Assembly: GCF_900107015.1 (NCBI RefSeq)
Contig: NZ_FNOI01000002.1
Coordinates: 124,001 to 188,000, forward strand
Source of the DNA: Litoreibacter albidus
GTDB taxonomy: Bacteria > Pseudomonadota > Alphaproteobacteria > Rhodobacterales > Rhodobacteraceae
DNA length: 64,000 nt
Direction: 5' to 3'
A program made the translations under genes and the position numbers. Below are positions 16,870 through 26,731 of the stretch, piece by piece. The notes beneath the pieces were generated by a model. The model was not told the DNA's origin. It searched no databases and saw only the letters and a list, made by a program, of their open reading frames with translations. The number at the start of each line of letters is the position of its first letter. The stretch's first letter is position 1.

Positions 16870-18212
16870 AGCTGTCTTTCGATTTCTTCAGGGGGCTCAT
16901 AATTGGAGCATTGACGGTTGGTCTCATTACCGCCGCCCTGAGTCTTGCGCACATGCGCACGCAAATCCTCTCCATCGGAAATGGGTCCGCAACGGGCCCA
17001 GTATGGTATGTGACGGGCGTTGAGCGCGAGCTTCAAGAATTCGAATTTGCGCTGGCCTATTACGAACTCGATCCCACAACTGCGAATAACGTTACCCTAA
17101 GGTTTGATATTCTGTGGAGCATGGTGGCTAGCATCAGCCAAGGGGACGTGGCCGCAAAACTTGAAGATTTCAATGTCGACTACGCACTGCTTGAGCAGAT
17201 GCCGGAACTGCTGAAAAAACATGATGCCGCAATCATGGACATCGGCGCGCTAACACGTGAAGAGCGGATGGATATCCTGCTAGAATTCAGAGCCCTCAAC
17301 GATGAGGTCCACCAAGTCGGCATGAAGGCACTACAGGCCAGTTCCGCCGAAACCCTGACATGGCGCGAAACGCTGCTGTCAGTCTCCAACAACAACGCCG
17401 TTGTTGGCATAATTCTGATCGTCATTGTGACTATACTGATCTTGATGTTCCAATTCGACAGGGTCGCAGCGCGGCGGCAACTGCGAGAAAAGGATGCGCT
17501 ACTTGTCGCGGCGGAGGCCGCCAGTGTTGCCAAGTCGCAGTTCATCTCCGTCATCAATCACGAATTGAGAACTCCGCTAACATCCATCAAAGGGGCCATT
17601 TCGCTAATGAGCGCGGGCGCTTTGGGCAAAGTCCCTAAAACTTTTGAACGCCCGATCAACATCGCAGAGCGTAACTGCCGACAACTTAGTTCTCTGATTT
17701 CCGACCTACTCGACGCCGAGAAGTTCTCATCAGGCGCTATGGAATATAAGTTCGAGCCAATCAACCTACCCCAATTTTTGACCGAACAAATAGAGACGCA
17801 CGCAAGTTTCGCCGACAGTTACGGCGTAACCCTATCCATCCAGCCGCCGGTGCCGGAACTAATAGTCAACGGCGACGCCCACAGACTAGGGCAGGTTATG
17901 TCAAATTTGTTGTCTAATGCCGTCAAATTTTCAAAATCAGGCGACCATGTCACTGTGTCCCTTGAAGAACAAAATGGCCGCGCTGTTGTCAGTGTGACGG
18001 ACACGGGGCGCGGCATTCCCGAGGCCGCGCGCGACAAGGTGTTTGAGCGCTTCCAGCAGGTCGACTCCTCCAACGAACGAGAGCGCGGAGGCACCGGCTT
18101 GGGGCTTTCCATCGTGAAGGCTATCGTTGAAGCCCATGGTGGTCACGTCGATTTCGACAGCGTTGTGGGGGAAGGTACGACCTTCAAATTCGATCTTTCC
18201 CTCGTCAAGTAA
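16866..18212 (+). CDS. Membrane-bound sensor histidine kinase
   Basis: Sensor kinase of 448 residues. One membrane helix lies at residues about 9-28, a helical periplasmic sensor domain at 30-175, and a second helix at about 178-198 (NNAVVGIILIVIVTILILMFQF). The HisKA box SQFISVINHELRTPLTSIKGAIS has the phospho-acceptor His at residue 232. The ATPase domain shows the N box (GQVMSNLLSNAVKFS), G1 (DTGRGIPE) and G2 (GGTGLGLSIVKAIVEAHGG). No HAMP domain is obvious; the linker is a short coiled coil. No response regulator gene is adjacent. It overlaps the small periplasmic gene by 4 bp, and the pair is likely one signalling unit whose stimulus is unknown. Confidence 0.92.
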   Translation: MKLSFDFFRGLIIGALTVGLITAALSLAHMRTQILSIGNGSATGPVWYVTGVERELQEFEFALAYYELDPTTANNVTLRFDILWSMVASISQGDVAAKLEDFNVDYALLEQMPELLKKHDAAIMDIGALTREERMDILLEFRALNDEVHQVGMKALQASSAETLTWRETLLSVSNNNAVVGIILIVIVTILILMFQFDRVAARRQLREKDALLVAAEAASVAKSQFISVINHELRTPLTSIKGAISLMSAGALGKVPKTFERPINIAERNCRQLSSLISDLLDAEKFSSGAMEYKFEPINLPQFLTEQIETHASFADSYGVTLSIQPPVPELIVNGDAHRLGQVMSNLLSNAVKFSKSGDHVTVSLEEQNGRAVVSVTDTGRGIPEAARDKVFERFQQVDSSNERERGGTGLGLSIVKAIVEAHGGHVDFDSVVGEGTTFKFDLSLVK

Positions 18213-18283
18213 CACCTTATTGTCGCCGGACAGGGCCTACTTTTACCCAATCCACACCACAGGCCGCCACAAAGGAATACCCT

Positions 18284-18907
18284 ATGCCACACCCTCTTAA
18301 ACTCGTCATCAGTCTTGCGACCCTCCTCTCACTGCCACTTGCCAGTCAGGCAGAGCAGGTGCGCCCCGGCGTGGAATTTTCCGGCGTTATGGAGGAAGAG
18401 GGCTCTGTTCGTGGCCAGATGCAAAAGGTGATGTTCGACTTCGCAGCAGCGTGGTCCACCTGCGAGGCTGATTACATGAAAACATCGTTTAGCGACGATG
18501 TGCTTTTCTCGTACCCGACCACGACCACAACGGGCCTTGATGCAATGTTGGCTGATCTGGAGCTGTTCTGCAATCAGGCCACCGATACCAGCTTCTACTT
18601 TCCAGAAGACGCCTTCTACATTGATGAGAGCACCGGTCGCGTCGCAGCGGAGGTTCAGTTTCGGACATTCCAACGCGGTAGCAGGCAGGTTGTGAACGAC
18701 GTCTGGGTGTCCACGGTTGTGGATGGCAAGGGCACGGTTCTGAAAGAATACTTGGATGGGCGGGTCAAAGACTTGCAAGCCCTCGGCGTGCTTACCCTCG
18801 AGGAAGACCCCAAAATGCTGACACCTTGGCCGCCCCGCACAGAAGAATGGGCCGAATGCTTCCCGATCGCAAAATCCGCGCCTATCAATTCGTGCCCACC
18901 GACCTAA
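18284..18907 (+). CDS. Exported NTF2-like (SnoaL-type) hypothetical protein
   Basis: Secreted or periplasmic protein of 207 residues. The first 22 residues (MPHPLKLVISLATLLSLPLASQA) are a signal peptide. The mature part (VMFDFAAAWSTCEADYMKTSFSDDVLFSYPTTTTTGLDAMLADLELFC...EVQFRTFQRGSRQVVNDVWVSTVVDGKGTVLKEYLDGRVKDLQ) has the layout of an NTF2-like cone fold, where a buried pocket binds small ligands. Four cysteines could form disulfides. It follows the kinase gene after 71 bp in the same direction and may be co-regulated. No function can be assigned. Confidence 0.65.
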   Translation: MPHPLKLVISLATLLSLPLASQAEQVRPGVEFSGVMEEEGSVRGQMQKVMFDFAAAWSTCEADYMKTSFSDDVLFSYPTTTTTGLDAMLADLELFCNQATDTSFYFPEDAFYIDESTGRVAAEVQFRTFQRGSRQVVNDVWVSTVVDGKGTVLKEYLDGRVKDLQALGVLTLEEDPKMLTPWPPRTEEWAECFPIAKSAPINSCPPT

Positions 18908-18935
18908 CCGCTTGGCAAAAGACATGAACACCTAA

Positions 18936-18975
18936 CCCGCGCCGCCTGTGAACAAGGCTTCACAGGCGGCGCGGG
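18936..18975. terminator. Strong hairpin terminator
   Basis: A perfect 17-bp stem (CCCGCGCCGCCTGTGAA at 18936-18952 and its complement at 18959-18975) with a 6-base loop, followed by cgctcccttttc. It ends the 16.4-18.9 kb transcript. The rest of the 325-bp gap up to the nuclease gene is AT-rich and holds no gene. Confidence 0.8.
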
Positions 18976-19232
18976 CGCTCCCTTTTCAAACAGATCAATG
19001 ACGCTTTTTTATCCGCGCCATTGCTATTTAGAACGCGCTAGGCTTGTCTTGGACAAGTAGCGCGCATTTTCACGGTTTATATGTAATCCGCGGTCGGATT
19101 TGACCGCAAAGTTCATTTTAAAGGCTCGGCCACCTTATTGGTCATTCGCTTGTTACGCGCCACTTCTACCTTGGCCTTCGGGGTCTTTGCGATCTGCGCT
19201 CCAGCAGACCCGCCAAATTTGGGAGAACTGAT

Positions 19233-22200
19233 ATGTCATTAGTAATTACAGGTGTCTTGGACGGACCATTATCCGGCGGCTTGCCGAAAGCTGTCGAAAT
19301 ATATGTTGCTGCCGACGTGGCCGATTTGTCGGCCTACGGGGTCGGATCGGCCAATAACGGCGGCGGGTCAGACGGAGAAGAATTCACCTTCCCTGCAGTC
19401 GCGGCAGCAGCCGGCACATATATTTACATCTCCAGTGAAAGCCCCGGCTTTACAGAATTCATGGGTTTCGCGCCCAATTACACCGCAGGTGCTTTGTCGG
19501 TAAACGGCGATGACGCCATTGAGTTGTTCGAGAACGGCGCAGTTATCGACGTCTTCGGGGAGCCGAACGTTGATGGCAGCGGGCAACCGTGGGAATATCT
19601 TGACGGCTGGGCCGCACGCAATCCCGGCACCACAGCGAGTCCGACATTCGACATCGCGGACTGGAGCTTCTCTGGCCCCCACGCATTTGACGAGCAGACA
19701 TCGAACGCCACCGCCAGCGCGCCCTTCCCGACTGCCGGATACGACGCGCCCCCACCAACAGCCAGCTTTGTCATCAACGAAATAGACGCCGACCAAACCG
19801 GCACCGATAGCCAAGAGTTTATCGAGATCTACGACGGCGGTATCGGCAATACCTCGCTCGACGGGTTGTCGTTGGTTTTGTTCAACGGCAACGGGGACGC
19901 GAGCTATAACACTATTTCACTGGACGGGTTAAGCACGAATGCGGACGGCTACTTTGTCATCGGATCAGCGGATGTGCCAAACGTAGACTTGGTGGCATTT
20001 ACCACCAACGGCATACAGAACGGCGCTGATGCCGTCGCCCTTTACAGCGGCACGCCGCCGAGCTCCGCAACCACAGAAAACCTGATTGATGCGATTGTTT
20101 ACGGCACGAATGACAGCGACGACACTGGGTTGCTCGCGGCCCTTGGTCAAACCGTCCAGTACGATGAAAGCGGTAATGGAAACTCGACCGGCGACGCTTT
20201 GGCGCGCGACGTTGACGGCACCGGCGATTTTGTGGCGCAGGCGCCTACTCCGGGCGGCAGCAACTACATCGCCCCACCCGCCGAAATCACGCTGATCAGC
20301 GAGATTCAAGGCAATGGCGGCACAGGTGATCTCGCACAGATTGGCGTTGATGACCGTAGCGCGCTGGAGGGGCAAATCGTCACCGTCCGCGCGATTGTGA
20401 CAGCCGACTTTCAAGACGGGTTGTTTGGCAGCCAAGGTGATTTGAACGGCTTCTACATCCAAGAGGAAGAGGTCGATTACGACTTTGACGACCTAAGTTC
20501 AGAGGGTATTTTCATCTTCGATGGCTCCGCCCCATTGGTTGATGTGAACATCGGCGATCTGGTGGAAATCACCGGAACCGTGAACGAGTTCTTCGGTCAG
20601 ACCCAGTTGTCCGCTACGTCCGTCGCGGTCCTTGAGACCGATCAGCTGTTGCCAACTGCGGTCTCCGTCGAGTTCCCGACGGCCAGTGTCATGCTCGACA
20701 ACAGCGGCAATTACGTTGCCAATCTGGAAGCCTACGAGGGCATGTTGGTGAACGTCGCGCAAGACATGACCGTGTCCGAGATGTTCAATCTGGATCGCTT
20801 CGGCCAGTATAACGTCACTGCTGACGGGCGCCCCGTGCAATTCACACAAGAGAACGCGCCGGACGTGGCGGGTTTTGAGCAACACCTGCAAGATGTTGCC
20901 GCACGCACTCTCGTGCTGGATGACGGCCTATCTGGGCAAAATCCGGATGTTCTAAATGTTATTGATGGCAATGACGGAATTCTAACCGCCGCCGATAGCT
21001 TCCGTATGGGTGACACAATCTCTGCAATTGAGGGCGTGGTGGGATATTCCTTCGACGAGTTCCGCATTAACGCGGCGGAAGGCGTATATGAGCAAACCAA
21101 CCCGCGTGAAGATATGCCCGCCGACATCGGCGGTAACTTCAAGGTCGCCAGCTTGAACGTGCTGAACTACTTCACCACCATCGACGTTTCTGGCGCAACC
21201 ACCGACAACGGCTCCGACCCACGCGGGGCCGACACGCCCGAGGAATTCGAGCGGCAAGCGACCAAACTGGTGAACGCAATCGTTTCAATCGACGCCGATG
21301 TCCTAGGCCTCATAGAGCTGGAAAATGACTTCGCAGGCGACACCTTCGCGGTGAAGGATATTGTGGAGCGCGTGAACACAGAGCTTGGCGCGGAGGTCTA
21401 TGCTTTCGTTGATCCAGGCCAGGAATTCATCGGCGGTGATGCCATTGCCAACGGATTTATCTACAAAGTCGACAAAGTAGGCCTGAACGGTGACATGGCG
21501 ATTTTGGAAAACTACGAGGGCCGCAACTTCCTTGATCCACTGGACGCGGGTCGCGCGCTCAACCGGCCGGCAATCGCGCAAACCTTCGAGGATCTGGACA
21601 CAGGGCAGACACTCACAGTCTCGGTCAATCACCTGAAGTCCAAAGGCTCGCTCTCTGGTCTTGCGGCAGATGAGGCGCAAGGCGACGGTCAGGGCAACAA
21701 TAACGCCACGAGGACCGAAGCGGCCGATATTCTCGCCGCATGGCTCAACAGCGACCCCACGGGCCAAGGCTCTGAAAACACGATCATTTTGGGAGACTTG
21801 AACGCGTATGCGAGGGAAGATCCGCTGACAACGCTAGCCGATGCTGGGTTCACTGACCTAGCCGCGGCGAACCTTGGCGACAGCGCATACTCCTATGTTT
21901 TCGACGGTCAAATCGGCACGCTGGACTACGCATTGGCGAATGATGCTTTGGCCGATGACGTCGTAGGCGTGACCGAGTGGCACATCAACTCCGACGAGGC
22001 AGACGCCACCGATTACAACTTGGACTTCGGGCGCGACCCCGCACTGTTCAACGGTGATACCCCTGCTCGAAACTCCGACCACGATCCGGTTATCGTCAGC
22101 TTTGACTTCCAACCCGTGTTCAACGAAATCGCCGGCACGAACCGTCGCGACTTCCTGTTCGGGACCGAAGGTCGCGACAAAATTGACGCAGGGCGCGGAA

Positions 22201-22631
22201 ACGATCTCATCTTTGCGGGCGACGGCGATGACCACATCATCGGCGGACGCGGGAATGACACCATTCTGGCAGGCCACGGCGACGACGTCATAGACGGCGG
22301 CAGCGGCAACGATTTCGTCTTTGCAGGACACGGTGATGACACCATCATTGCGGGCGACGGCAAGCGTGATTTGTACTGGGGTGGAGATGGCGCGGATACC
22401 TTCGTGTTCTCCGCTGAACTGGCAGAGGACCGTAGTCGCGACAAGAGCGTCATCATGGACTTCGATACATCCCAAGACATGATTGACCTTGGCGGTGCCG
22501 TTATATCCCACGTCCGCGAAACCCACGGGGCGGTTCGCATTAGCCTCGATGGCGGACGCGACAAGATTGACTTGTTCGGCGTAACGGAGTTCGACGACAT
22601 CGTCTTTGTGGACAACATGGCAATCGCCTAA
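19233..22631 (+). CDS. ExeM/NucH family extracellular endonuclease with RTX repeats
   Basis: Large secreted nuclease of 1132 residues. Order of domains: an N-terminal beta-rich region (residues 1-170), a lamin-tail-like domain (FVINEIDADQTGTDSQEFIEIYDGG, about 177-350), an OB-fold-like segment (GQIVTVRAIVTADF, about 380-470), an exo/endonuclease/phosphatase domain (about 635-970, with ASLNVLNYF, LIELEND, VNHLKSKGS, ILGDLNAYAREDPL and SDHDPVIVSF as catalytic blocks), and five or so GGxGxD-type calcium repeats (GGRGNDTILAGHGDD and relatives, about 985-1060). No signal peptide is present; the C-terminal RTX part implies export by a type I system, whose genes are not here. Likely function is extracellular DNA breakdown for phosphorus or biofilm control. 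AGGTG-free start; gggaga lies 9 bp upstream of the ATG. Confidence 0.92.
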   Translation: MSLVITGVLDGPLSGGLPKAVEIYVAADVADLSAYGVGSANNGGGSDGEEFTFPAVAAAAGTYIYISSESPGFTEFMGFAPNYTAGALSVNGDDAIELFENGAVIDVFGEPNVDGSGQPWEYLDGWAARNPGTTASPTFDIADWSFSGPHAFDEQTSNATASAPFPTAGYDAPPPTASFVINEIDADQTGTDSQEFIEIYDGGIGNTSLDGLSLVLFNGNGDASYNTISLDGLSTNADGYFVIGSADVPNVDLVAFTTNGIQNGADAVALYSGTPPSSATTENLIDAIVYGTNDSDDTGLLAALGQTVQYDESGNGNSTGDALARDVDGTGDFVAQAPTPGGSNYIAPPAEITLISEIQGNGGTGDLAQIGVDDRSALEGQIVTVRAIVTADFQDGLFGSQGDLNGFYIQEEEVDYDFDDLSSEGIFIFDGSAPLVDVNIGDLVEITGTVNEFFGQTQLSATSVAVLETDQLLPTAVSVEFPTASVMLDNSGNYVANLEAYEGMLVNVAQDMTVSEMFNLDRFGQYNVTADGRPVQFTQENAPDVAGFEQHLQDVAARTLVLDDGLSGQNPDVLNVIDGNDGILTAADSFRMGDTISAIEGVVGYSFDEFRINAAEGVYEQTNPREDMPADIGGNFKVASLNVLNYFTTIDVSGATTDNGSDPRGADTPEEFERQATKLVNAIVSIDADVLGLIELENDFAGDTFAVKDIVERVNTELGAEVYAFVDPGQEFIGGDAIANGFIYKVDKVGLNGDMAILENYEGRNFLDPLDAGRALNRPAIAQTFEDLDTGQTLTVSVNHLKSKGSLSGLAADEAQGDGQGNNNATRTEAADILAAWLNSDPTGQGSENTIILGDLNAYAREDPLTTLADAGFTDLAAANLGDSAYSYVFDGQIGTLDYALANDALADDVVGVTEWHINSDEADATDYNLDFGRDPALFNGDTPARNSDHDPVIVSFDFQPVFNEIAGTNRRDFLFGTEGRDKIDAGRGNDLIFAGDGDDHIIGGRGNDTILAGHGDDVIDGGSGNDFVFAGHGDDTIIAGDGKRDLYWGGDGADTFVFSAELAEDRSRDKSVIMDFDTSQDMIDLGGAVISHVRETHGAVRISLDGGRDKIDLFGVTEFDDIVFVDNMAIA

Positions 22632-22949
22632 GCTGGGCCCCACCGGTCCCTAAAACCTAACACCACCCTCCGGCAAAAGTTCGGGGGGTGCTCCGCATTC
22701 GCTGAATACCTATGTGGTGCGGCGCAGATACTTGACGCCTGCCCTCCCCCCGAAAAACCTTCCGACTTTGACCGTCTCCGTGGGCGCTTCAAAACAGCCG
22801 TGACGCAGGGTCAGCGCAAGCTTTTGCCACTAATGCATCACCAAACAGCCTCAATTTTTAGTCAATATGAATCAGTTGGTACTGAGAACACGTCACTCGT
22901 TGACCTTTTCGATCATCAAGCCACCACGACCGAATAAGAAAGACGCGCA
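22632..22949. other. Intergenic stretch with a candidate terminator hairpin
   Basis: 318 bp between the two secreted-protein genes. CACCCTCCG (22664-22672) pairs with CGGGGGGTG (22682-22690) with one G-U pair, a plausible terminator for the nuclease gene, though no U-run follows. The right half is AT-rich and should carry the promoter of the next gene. No gene seen. Confidence 0.45.
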
Positions 22950-25022
22950 ATGGCGACCCACGACGTAAAATTCTACGCGATTGATCCGCTCAACATTTTC
23001 TCCAGCACTCCGGGCAACACGCGGACCTACACTGGCCCAGCGGAGCCCGATGCTAAGGCGACCATTACCGACAACCAGACCGGTGCCGGAAGCGAGACGT
23101 TCGAGGACATTCAAAGCGGCGAAAGCGCTACGATTGCGACCACAATCAATGGTGTGTCCTCGTCCGGCGATACCGTGTGGGCCGACGAGAGCTGGACGCT
23201 CATCGACCAAGTGACTGGCCAAAGCTTTCAAATCGTCTCGATCCGCATCAACACCGGCCCGAATGCTGGCTGGTACACCCTGTCCGAGATACCACTGGTC
23301 GCGGGGCGCAGCTATCAAACTGCCGATTTTGACAACACGCCCAGTGCCGCGGCTGGCGATCCCACGTTCAGCTATGCCGACTACGTCTCGGACGCCGAAG
23401 ATGGCGTAATTCAAGGCACAGCCGGCGACGACATCATCGACAAGAGCTACACCGGCGACCCAGACGGTGACCAGATTGACCAAGGCGACGCTGTCACCGC
23501 CGCCCAGTTCAACTGGACAGATTACGCTGACGAAACGGATCTAAGATCCGCCTTCTCGCAAGACACGGGCGGGATCACGGTTGGGGTGACTTACTCCGAC
23601 CCGAACCCCTCGGATCAGCTTTCGGCCGAAACGACGGAGACGATATACGTCGCTGGAGGTGAGCCGTTTAACTCCACCTCCGCAGGCTATATGTTCGCAG
23701 GAGGCGCGGCTGAAGACACGACGCTGACATTCGACTTCTCCGCCAATGGCGGCAGCGGCTTAGAGAATGAAGTCCAGAACGTACGCTTCCGGATCAGCGA
23801 CATCGACGGCATTGCGCCCGACGGGGTGAATGACTTCCAAGACATCGTGCGCGTTCAGGCGTTTGATGCGGACGGGAACCCAGTCGATGTAACGATCACA
23901 GGCGGTTCCAACCACACGGTTGACCCTGCAACGGGCACGATCACCGCGGGGCTTACCAACTACAGCCCCGCCAGCGCGCAAGCATCCGCCCTTATCGAAA
24001 TCGCGGGCCCTGTCTCTCAGGTTGTTGTCACGTACGACAATGGCGGGACAACGCAGCAGGCAATCTACTTCTCTGATGTTCACTTCGATGCCGTCGACGT
24101 GGGCGGCTACGACGACGTGGTAGAAGCTGGCGCAGGTGACGATATCATCACAGCTGGTACTGGCGACGACACCGTCTATGGCGGCGCAGGCAACGACACC
24201 ATCAACACGGGCACCGGCGACACATCTTATGGCCAAGCCGGAAATGACACCTTTGTCATTGATACCGAAAACATCGGCGGCGGTACGTTGTTTGTCGATG
24301 GCGGCTCCGAGGGCGCCACAGACGTGGACACCCTCAACTTTAACGGCCAGCTCCAGTATGGCTCCCTCGTTAAGAATGCCGATCCCAATGATTCAGGCGC
24401 GTTCTCGGGCTCTGCCACCCTGCTTGACGGGACGGTCGTCACCTTCGACAACATCGAAAACGTCCTGTGCTTCACCGACGGCATGGCGCTCGACACGCCA
24501 CGTGGGCCGCGTCTGGTAGAAGATCTGAAACCGGGTGACTTGGTGCTTACCCGTGACAACGGCCCGCAACCTGTACGTTGGCACGGTCGACGCGATTTGG
24601 TTGCGGCACCGTCCGTTGCACCTATCGAAATCGCTGCGGGCTTACTTGGAAATGTGCGCCCTATCCGCGTGTCTCCGCAACACAGAATTCTGTGCGCAGG
24701 CTACCGCGCGCAGCTTTACTTCGGGCATGATGAAGTTTTGGTTGCGGCAAAAAGCTTGGTGAACGGCAGCAGCGTACGTCAACTAGACGCGGGCGCGGTC
24801 AGCTATCACCACATCCTCTTTGACCAACATGAAATCGTCACGTGTGACGGTGTCGCGAGCGAAAGCTACCACCCCGGCAGCTACAGCCTGCCAGGGTTGG
24901 ACAACTGCGCGCGCGAAGAACTGTTCGGCCTGTTCCCAGAGCTTAGAGCCGACCCATCCAGCTTCGGCCCGTCTGCGCGTTTTTCTGTCAAAGCGTCCCA
25001 AGGGCACCTTTTGGCGGCATAG
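22950..25022 (+). CDS. Secreted RTX protein with C-terminal Hint (hedgehog/intein-like) domain
   Basis: Protein of 690 residues. The N-terminal half (ATHDVKFYAIDPLNIFSSTPGNTRTYTGP...) is a beta-rich region of unknown role, with a cadherin-like or sugar-binding flavour. Two or three calcium-binding nonapeptide repeats are seen around residues 385-435 (GAGDDIITAGTGDDTVYGGAGNDT). The C-terminal 190 residues form a Hint_2 domain beginning at CFTDGMALDTPRGPRLVEDLKPGDLVLTRDNGPQPVRWHGRR, with the nucleophilic Cys and the later HRIL and HEIVTCDGVASESYHPG blocks. No signal peptide, so type I export is likely. Such Hint-RTX proteins are abundant in Rhodobacteraceae; self-splicing or self-cleavage is inferred and not shown. 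It may share export with the nuclease upstream. Confidence 0.88.
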   Translation: MATHDVKFYAIDPLNIFSSTPGNTRTYTGPAEPDAKATITDNQTGAGSETFEDIQSGESATIATTINGVSSSGDTVWADESWTLIDQVTGQSFQIVSIRINTGPNAGWYTLSEIPLVAGRSYQTADFDNTPSAAAGDPTFSYADYVSDAEDGVIQGTAGDDIIDKSYTGDPDGDQIDQGDAVTAAQFNWTDYADETDLRSAFSQDTGGITVGVTYSDPNPSDQLSAETTETIYVAGGEPFNSTSAGYMFAGGAAEDTTLTFDFSANGGSGLENEVQNVRFRISDIDGIAPDGVNDFQDIVRVQAFDADGNPVDVTITGGSNHTVDPATGTITAGLTNYSPASAQASALIEIAGPVSQVVVTYDNGGTTQQAIYFSDVHFDAVDVGGYDDVVEAGAGDDIITAGTGDDTVYGGAGNDTINTGTGDTSYGQAGNDTFVIDTENIGGGTLFVDGGSEGATDVDTLNFNGQLQYGSLVKNADPNDSGAFSGSATLLDGTVVTFDNIENVLCFTDGMALDTPRGPRLVEDLKPGDLVLTRDNGPQPVRWHGRRDLVAAPSVAPIEIAAGLLGNVRPIRVSPQHRILCAGYRAQLYFGHDEVLVAAKSLVNGSSVRQLDAGAVSYHHILFDQHEIVTCDGVASESYHPGSYSLPGLDNCAREELFGLFPELRADPSSFGPSARFSVKASQGHLLAA

Positions 25023-25047
25023 AGGTCCGCATGACGACAAGTGAAGG

Positions 25048-26049
25048 CTAGTCGAAAATGCAACCGTGATTTAGGTTTTCCCGCATCAACCGCTGCGCCA
25101 ATGACCCACGCGGAGTAGAAACCTCTTCAAGGTAACGCCGCCTGCCGGCGTAAAACGCGCGCGATTCGCTAACGGCGACGTCGCTTGAAATAGATGTGAA
25201 ATTCATTGACTGCCCCGCCCGATACTGGCTCAGGCGATCGGTATCGGATGACAAAACTGTCGCTATTTTTGGATACCCGCCGACAGTCTGGTGATCCGCC
25301 AGAAGAACAGTCGGGACACCATCGCCGGATACCTGCACCGACCCACGCACGATGGGTTCAGAAGGAATCGACAACGCGCCGTTGAGGGGAAGCCTCGGTC
25401 CATCCAAACGCATGCCCATCCTGTCGTAGGCGCCAGAAACCTTAAAACTCTCAGCGCAGAACTGCTCCAATGTCTCTTCGGAGAAGTACTTTTCCTGCGG
25501 CCCCAACACCACGCGCACAGGGCCATCCTTGATAAACTCTGGCTTGGCGATATCGCCCAGCCGATCATCGCACAAGATTGCATCCTCGACGTGGAGCTTT
25601 TGGCCAGTCTGGACCGTACCCCCGCCAAATCCTGAAGTGGAGTGCGTAGCCTGACTACCCAACCACGTCTCGGACTGTAAGTTCCCCGCGAAGGCCACAT
25701 AGGCCCAGCTTCCAGTGTTTCCGGACCGGATAGACAGACGCTCGCCGCTTTGTAGCGTCAGCACCACCCAAGAGGCGTATTTTTGACCTGCGTGATCCAC
25801 GATAAAATCACCTCCAGTCACGGCAAGAGTAACCGCACCTTCGGTGCAAGTCAGCGTCAGCCCCCCAAGCGAGACTTCGATCCCCGTTTGCCCCGCGACG
25901 TTCCCAAGCGCGGCGTTAGCAGCATCAAATGCCAATCGGTCCATCGGTCCAGAAGCAGGTACCCCGAACCGCATATTCCTTGGCCGTCCGGCGTCTTGGA
26001 TGGTGACCAACGGGCCTGCAAAGGAAACTGAGAACACGGCATCAGACAT
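25048..26049 (-). CDS. pxpC: 5-oxoprolinase subunit C (biotin-dependent carboxyltransferase family)
   Basis: One of three subunits of the ATP-dependent enzyme that opens 5-oxoproline to glutamate. About 333 residues; the N-terminal SDAVFSVSFAGPLVTIQDAGRPRNMRFGVPASGPMDRLAFDAANAALGN block (with the G-R-P...G-V-P-x-S-G-P-M-D signature) and the later YDRMGMRLDGPRLP...ADHQTVGGYPKIATVLSSD block are diagnostic of the KipA/PxpC group. I choose ATG 26049, which overlaps the pxpB stop by 8 bp; an earlier in-frame start at 26091 would lie inside pxpB. Last gene of the pxpABC operon. Confidence 0.93.
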   Translation of the reverse strand: MSDAVFSVSFAGPLVTIQDAGRPRNMRFGVPASGPMDRLAFDAANAALGNVAGQTGIEVSLGGLTLTCTEGAVTLAVTGGDFIVDHAGQKYASWVVLTLQSGERLSIRSGNTGSWAYVAFAGNLQSETWLGSQATHSTSGFGGGTVQTGQKLHVEDAILCDDRLGDIAKPEFIKDGPVRVVLGPQEKYFSEETLEQFCAESFKVSGAYDRMGMRLDGPRLPLNGALSIPSEPIVRGSVQVSGDGVPTVLLADHQTVGGYPKIATVLSSDTDRLSQYRAGQSMNFTSISSDVAVSESRAFYAGRRRYLEEVSTPRGSLAQRLMRENLNHGCIFD

Positions 26050-26731
26050 AATGGGCCGCCTTGCTAAGCCGATCAAACTCCGCGAGATCAATCCGACGAA
26101 AAACGATCTTATCCCCTACATCGAACAAAAAGGGATGGTTCGGGTCACCCGTCAGAATTTGTGTCGGGGACCGCCCGATACGCGACCATCCGGTCGGCAT
26201 GGTCAGGGTCGTCACCAGACATTGCTGGTCAGCGATGATAACACTTCCCGCGGGCACATCCCGCACGGCGGCCGGCTTGCGCGGCACGCGGATGTTATTT
26301 GGTACGCCGGACAAATAGGCATAGCCCGGTGAGAACCCGTACATTAAAACTGAAAACTCACCCGCAAGATGGGCGTTGATAACAGCGTCCTGCGACAGCG
26401 AGGTCGCCGTCGCCACGGCTTCCAGATCTGGCGCCAAAGACGCGTCGTAACACACGTCAACGTGCCGTAGAGTTCCTGTAACCTTTTCCAGCGTCAGGGT
26501 GGTGAGATATCTTTCAAAATCTGTGGCGATCGCTTCGTGCGTGGTTTGGCATGGGTCGAAAGAGACCAAGAGGTTCACCAACGCCGGCACAACCTCAATC
26601 ATACCAACAGGCGGATTTTGGGAGATCGCCCGATCCAACGCCATGACGCGATCATGAATCTCATCGCTGAACACCTCCGCAAATGACACGAGAAGTGCTT
26701 GATCGCCTACGGCTTTGAACTGTGGCGTCAC
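26042..26731 (-). CDS. pxpB: 5-oxoprolinase subunit B (KipI family)
   Basis: 229 residues, the partner of PxpC. Diagnostic stretches are VGDQALLVSFAEVFSDEIHDRVMALDRAI at the N-terminus and the central DVCYDASLAPDLEAVA...INAHLAGEFSVLMYGFSPGYAYLSGVPNNIRVPRKPAAVRDVPAGSVIIADQQCLVTTLTMPTGWSRIGRSP, which includes the G-F-x-P-G-Y-A-Y-L motif of this family. It overlaps pxpA by 4 bp and pxpC by 8 bp, so the three are translationally coupled. Confidence 0.94.
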   Translation of the reverse strand: MTPQFKAVGDQALLVSFAEVFSDEIHDRVMALDRAISQNPPVGMIEVVPALVNLLVSFDPCQTTHEAIATDFERYLTTLTLEKVTGTLRHVDVCYDASLAPDLEAVATATSLSQDAVINAHLAGEFSVLMYGFSPGYAYLSGVPNNIRVPRKPAAVRDVPAGSVIIADQQCLVTTLTMPTGWSRIGRSPTQILTGDPNHPFLFDVGDKIVFRRIDLAEFDRLSKAAHYV

